DNA of 64,000 bases from CACIIZ01 sp045565285 (lineage in GTDB: Bacteria; Pseudomonadota; Alphaproteobacteria; Rhodobacterales; Rhodobacteraceae), in the NCBI GenBank assembly GCA_045565285.1, contig JBJLFR010000010.1, forward strand, positions 15,774 through 79,773. The letters run 5' to 3'. How positions within the stretch are numbered: position 1 is the first letter of the stretch; each line of letters begins with the position of its first letter. Position numbers and translations under genes: made by a program. The notes beneath the pieces are model-generated. The model did no database searches and was not told the origin of the DNA. It saw nothing but the letters and a program-made list of their open reading frames with translations. Positions 61,744 to 64,000 of the stretch are shown here, piece after piece.

Positions 61744-64000
61744 TTATAAAACAAAGTTAGTCGTTGAATATCCATCTACACCATCAACTGATGATACATT
61801 ACCAATTAAATTAATTTCATTAATAGTAATTGCAAAATTATCATCATTATTTATATGATAAATATATTGTTGAGTAATTTTATCCTCTCCTCCTAAGACA
61901 AGGATACAACTAGCATTTGTATCAATATTTACCGCTTCTAACCCACCGCCTGAAAATAATTGGGTAAGAACTGCTGCTGATGAAACAATTTTATCATACT
62001 GAGCAACTTCAGCGATATAAATATTATTATTTGAAATTGTAATAGGATTATTCTGATTAGCAACATCCTCATGAGAGGCTAATAATATATCATTTCCACT
62101 AATTGCATTTACAAAATCACCATCTGACAATATATCACTAAAATCTAACTTGTCGTTATCTTGGAAATCAATAATTTCGTCAGTCCCATTATTTATTTCG
62201 GAAAATATAACTGTATCACTACCCGCTCCTAGCGAAATAAGATCATTTCCTGATCCACCAGCTACGTAATCATCTCCACCACCGGCAGTAATTACATCGT
62301 TTCCATCAAATCCAAAGATCCAATTTACCCCACTACCAGCTACTATAGTATCATCACCAGAACCTGCATAAACTTCAGCAAAATTATCCCCTATTTCAAT
62401 ATTTTCACCAGTATTTGTACCAACGACCATAATAGGTCCATCAGAAGAAATATCATTAGAAGAACATAATTTGTATGGCTCATATTCACCACTAAACCAA
62501 GATACATATTCTAAACCATCAGCTGAAAAAGCATCAACAAAAGTAACCTTACCTGTTTTACCTTCTGTTATAAAGTCATTACCCTCTCTATAGGTTTTTT
62601 GCCAGATTTTATCAGCTCCAAAGTTAATTTTTAGTGTTTCGGTTCCACCAGTATCTGAAATGACGTCATTTCCTTTACCCATAAATTCAAATATGTCGTC
62701 ACCTTTATTTCCTCGAAGGATATCATCACCATTTCCTCCACTAAGAATATTATTTTCATCAGAACCAGTGATTATTACATCAAACTCTCCTAAAAAGGAC
62801 GCATTTTCAATTGAAATAAAAGAATCTCGGAAGTTTAAGTTATTAATTTGACCACTTGTTCCATTAAGTAAATCTATTTCAACTTTATATGGGTAATTAT
62901 TACTTAGACTACTTAACCAGGAAGCATTGATTTCAATGGTATCATTACCCTCACCACCATCATAAAACTGAGATCCAGTCCCGTTAACTACTATTTTATC
63001 ATTACCATCGTTACCATATATTCTGTCGTCACCTGCCCCTGTATAAAATGTATCATTGCCATTATCACCAATAAGCACATTAGTGTGATCATCACCGGTA
63101 ATTATGACATCATAATCACCTTTAAATAATACATCCTCTATAGAAACTATTTTATCTTTTAAATTAGGGTTATTTGTTTGACCCACTAGTCCACTTTTTA
63201 AATTTATCTCAATAGAATTAGGATAATTTTCATTTAAAGTAGAAACAAAACTTGTATCAAGTTCAAAAAGATCAATACCTTCTCCCCCGTCTAAATACTG
63301 TTCGCCGGAACCGTTCTGAATAATAATATCATTCCCACTGCCAGCAAAAACCGTGTCATTTCCAGCTCCAGTTGAAATCACATCATTTCCTTGCCCACCA
63401 ATTAGATGATCATTTCCGGAACCACCACTGATTACATTATCCTTTTCATCTCCAACTACATTGATCGAAAAACTATAATCTCCAACAATACTGGCATTTT
63501 CAATATTCGTAAAAGTATCTCTCTTATTTTCATTTCCTACTTGGCCAATAATTCCGTTTTTAAAATCAATCTCTACAATATTTGCATACTCTGGATTTAA
63601 ATTGACAAAGCTAAAAATAGAAAAATCAAGTTCAACTGTATCAATCCCCTCTCCACCATCATAAAATTGAGTTCCTGAGCCACTTTGAATGATCTTATCG
63701 TCACCTTCACCACCTAAAATTTGATCATCACCTGATCCTGTATAAATGGTGTCATTTCCACCTCCAGCATTAACATTATCATTACCAGCTAATGCATTAA
63801 TAATATCATCACCTGAACCACCTATAAGTTCATCATTTTCTTCAGTACCATTTATGGTTTGACCTGTAGCTCCTTGCTCTTCTTCTGAAGATTGGGCAGT
63901 TGTCGATAAGGTAAATTTATCCCAGGAGGACCATGAACCGTCCCAGCCTCTTATGTATAGATTCTGCGTAGATACAGCCCCATCTGCGGAAAGGACAACA
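61744..64000 (-). CDS. C-terminal part of a large RTX-type secreted protein (continues past window)
   Basis: The minus-strand frame is open from the window edge to the stop at 61744 (752 residues visible); the protein start is outside. It is packed with GGxGxDxxx calcium-binding nonapeptides (for example GGSGNDHLIGGQGND, GAGDDRIYGNDGND). Three larger modules of about 110-123 residues each contain a YDGGEG mark and a conserved block ending DVIITG. The last ~150 residues, after FSDILSDGDF, lack repeats and fit a type I secretion signal region. It is likely a secreted or surface adhesin, protease or hydrolase; the catalytic part, if any, is not in the window. No T1SS genes are visible. Confidence 0.88.
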   Translation of the reverse strand, partial: VVLSADGAVSTQNLYIRGWDGSWSSWDKFTLSTTAQSSEEEQGATGQTINGTEENDELIGGSGDDIINALAGNDNVNAGGGNDTIYTGSGDDQILGGEGDDKIIQSGSGTQFYDGGEGIDTVELDFSIFSFVNLNPEYANIVEIDFKNGIIGQVGNENKRDTFTNIENASIVGDYSFSINVVGDEKDNVISGGSGNDHLIGGQGNDVISTGAGNDTVFAGSGNDIIIQNGSGEQYLDGGEGIDLFELDTSFVSTLNENYPNSIEINLKSGLVGQTNNPNLKDKIVSIEDVLFKGDYDVIITGDDHTNVLIGDNGNDTFYTGAGDDRIYGNDGNDKIVVNGTGSQFYDGGEGNDTIEINASWLSSLSNNYPYKVEIDLLNGTSGQINNLNFRDSFISIENASFLGEFDVIITGSDENNILSGGNGDDILRGNKGDDIFEFMGKGNDVISDTGGTETLKINFGADKIWQKTYREGNDFITEGKTGKVTFVDAFSADGLEYVSWFSGEYEPYKLCSSNDISSDGPIMVVGTNTGENIEIGDNFAEVYAGSGDDTIVAGSGVNWIFGFDGNDVITAGGGDDYVAGGSGNDLISLGAGSDTVIFSEINNGTDEIIDFQDNDKLDFSDILSDGDFVNAISGNDILLASHEDVANQNNPITISNNNIYIAEVAQYDKIVSSAAVLTQLFSGGGLEAVNIDTNASCILVLGGEDKITQQYIYHINNDDNFAITINEINLIGNVSSVDGVDGYSTTNFVL

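Noticed and set aside
1..64000. tRNA, rRNA, CRISPR, IS or prophage elements
   Set aside because: I looked for TTCGA-type T-loops, direct-repeat/spacer arrays, transposase motifs and phage structural genes and found none. XerD here is the chromosomal recombinase, not a phage integrase.

Overview
The window is low-GC DNA (A/T-rich throughout, with long A and T runs) from a streamlined alphaproteobacterium, most likely a marine planktonic lineage of the SAR11 / HIMB59 / AEGEAN-169 kind. This rests on the gene content and order: rplU-rpmA-obgE-proB-proA, xerD next to aroK-aroB, purC-purS-purQ, IalB, DUF4174, DUF3108 and DUF2237 families, a TRAP transporter, short intergenic gaps and many tail-to-tail or overlapping genes. 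The exact clade cannot be settled from the window alone. No rRNA, tRNA, CRISPR array, insertion sequence or prophage was seen.

Layout. 1-16.4 kb is an accessory and metabolic region. It holds a cysteine-synthase-like gene with an apparent ATA start, a methyltransferase, and a remarkable fusion protein at 2965-4539 (two CDGSH motifs, a 2Fe-2S ferredoxin, a class III nucleotide cyclase and a Rieske domain). It continues with an AlkB-type alkane hydroxylase, an aldose dehydrogenase, an MFS exporter, a lipid kinase, a GMC alcohol dehydrogenase, and a plus-strand run of SGNH hydrolase, DUF3108, alpha/beta hydrolase, YHYH protein and a zinc-less sirtuin. 16.5-27.5 kb carries exporters (three DMT permeases, an ArgO-like permease), an M3 oligopeptidase, an SDR, a rhodanese, pterin dehydratase, PsiE and small secreted proteins.

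26.5-34.4 kb looks like an uptake and catabolism unit: an NHL-repeat protein facing a DapA-family aldolase, TRAP transporter (dctP, dctQ, dctM), PfkB sugar kinase, a second divergent DapA-family protein, and a PEP-mutase/isocitrate-lyase-family protein. A keto-sugar-acid-like substrate is a reasonable inference. SulP and a PaaI thioesterase follow.

36.6-60.6 kb is mostly core genome. It contains L21 (with a repetitive tail), L27, ObgE, proline synthesis, cell-wall enzymes (DUF882 peptidase, YcbB-type L,D-transpeptidase), lpxD with an acyl carrier protein and ketosynthase, IalB, CorC-like, XerD, aroK-aroB, RNase D, SufE, a corrinoid protein, MsrP, and the minus-strand run miaA-purB-purC-purS-purQ. 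After a quiet gap come a tiny coiled-coil peptide, a cupin, and the C-terminal 750 residues of a large RTX-type secreted protein running off the right edge.

Six genes (dctQ, dctM, the PEP-mutase-family gene, aroK, purB, miaA) are each broken by one single-base indel, five of them in an A or T run. Each becomes a full-length family member when one base is corrected. Because three are normally core functions, the simplest explanation is residual sequencing or assembly error rather than decay, but this must be checked on reads.
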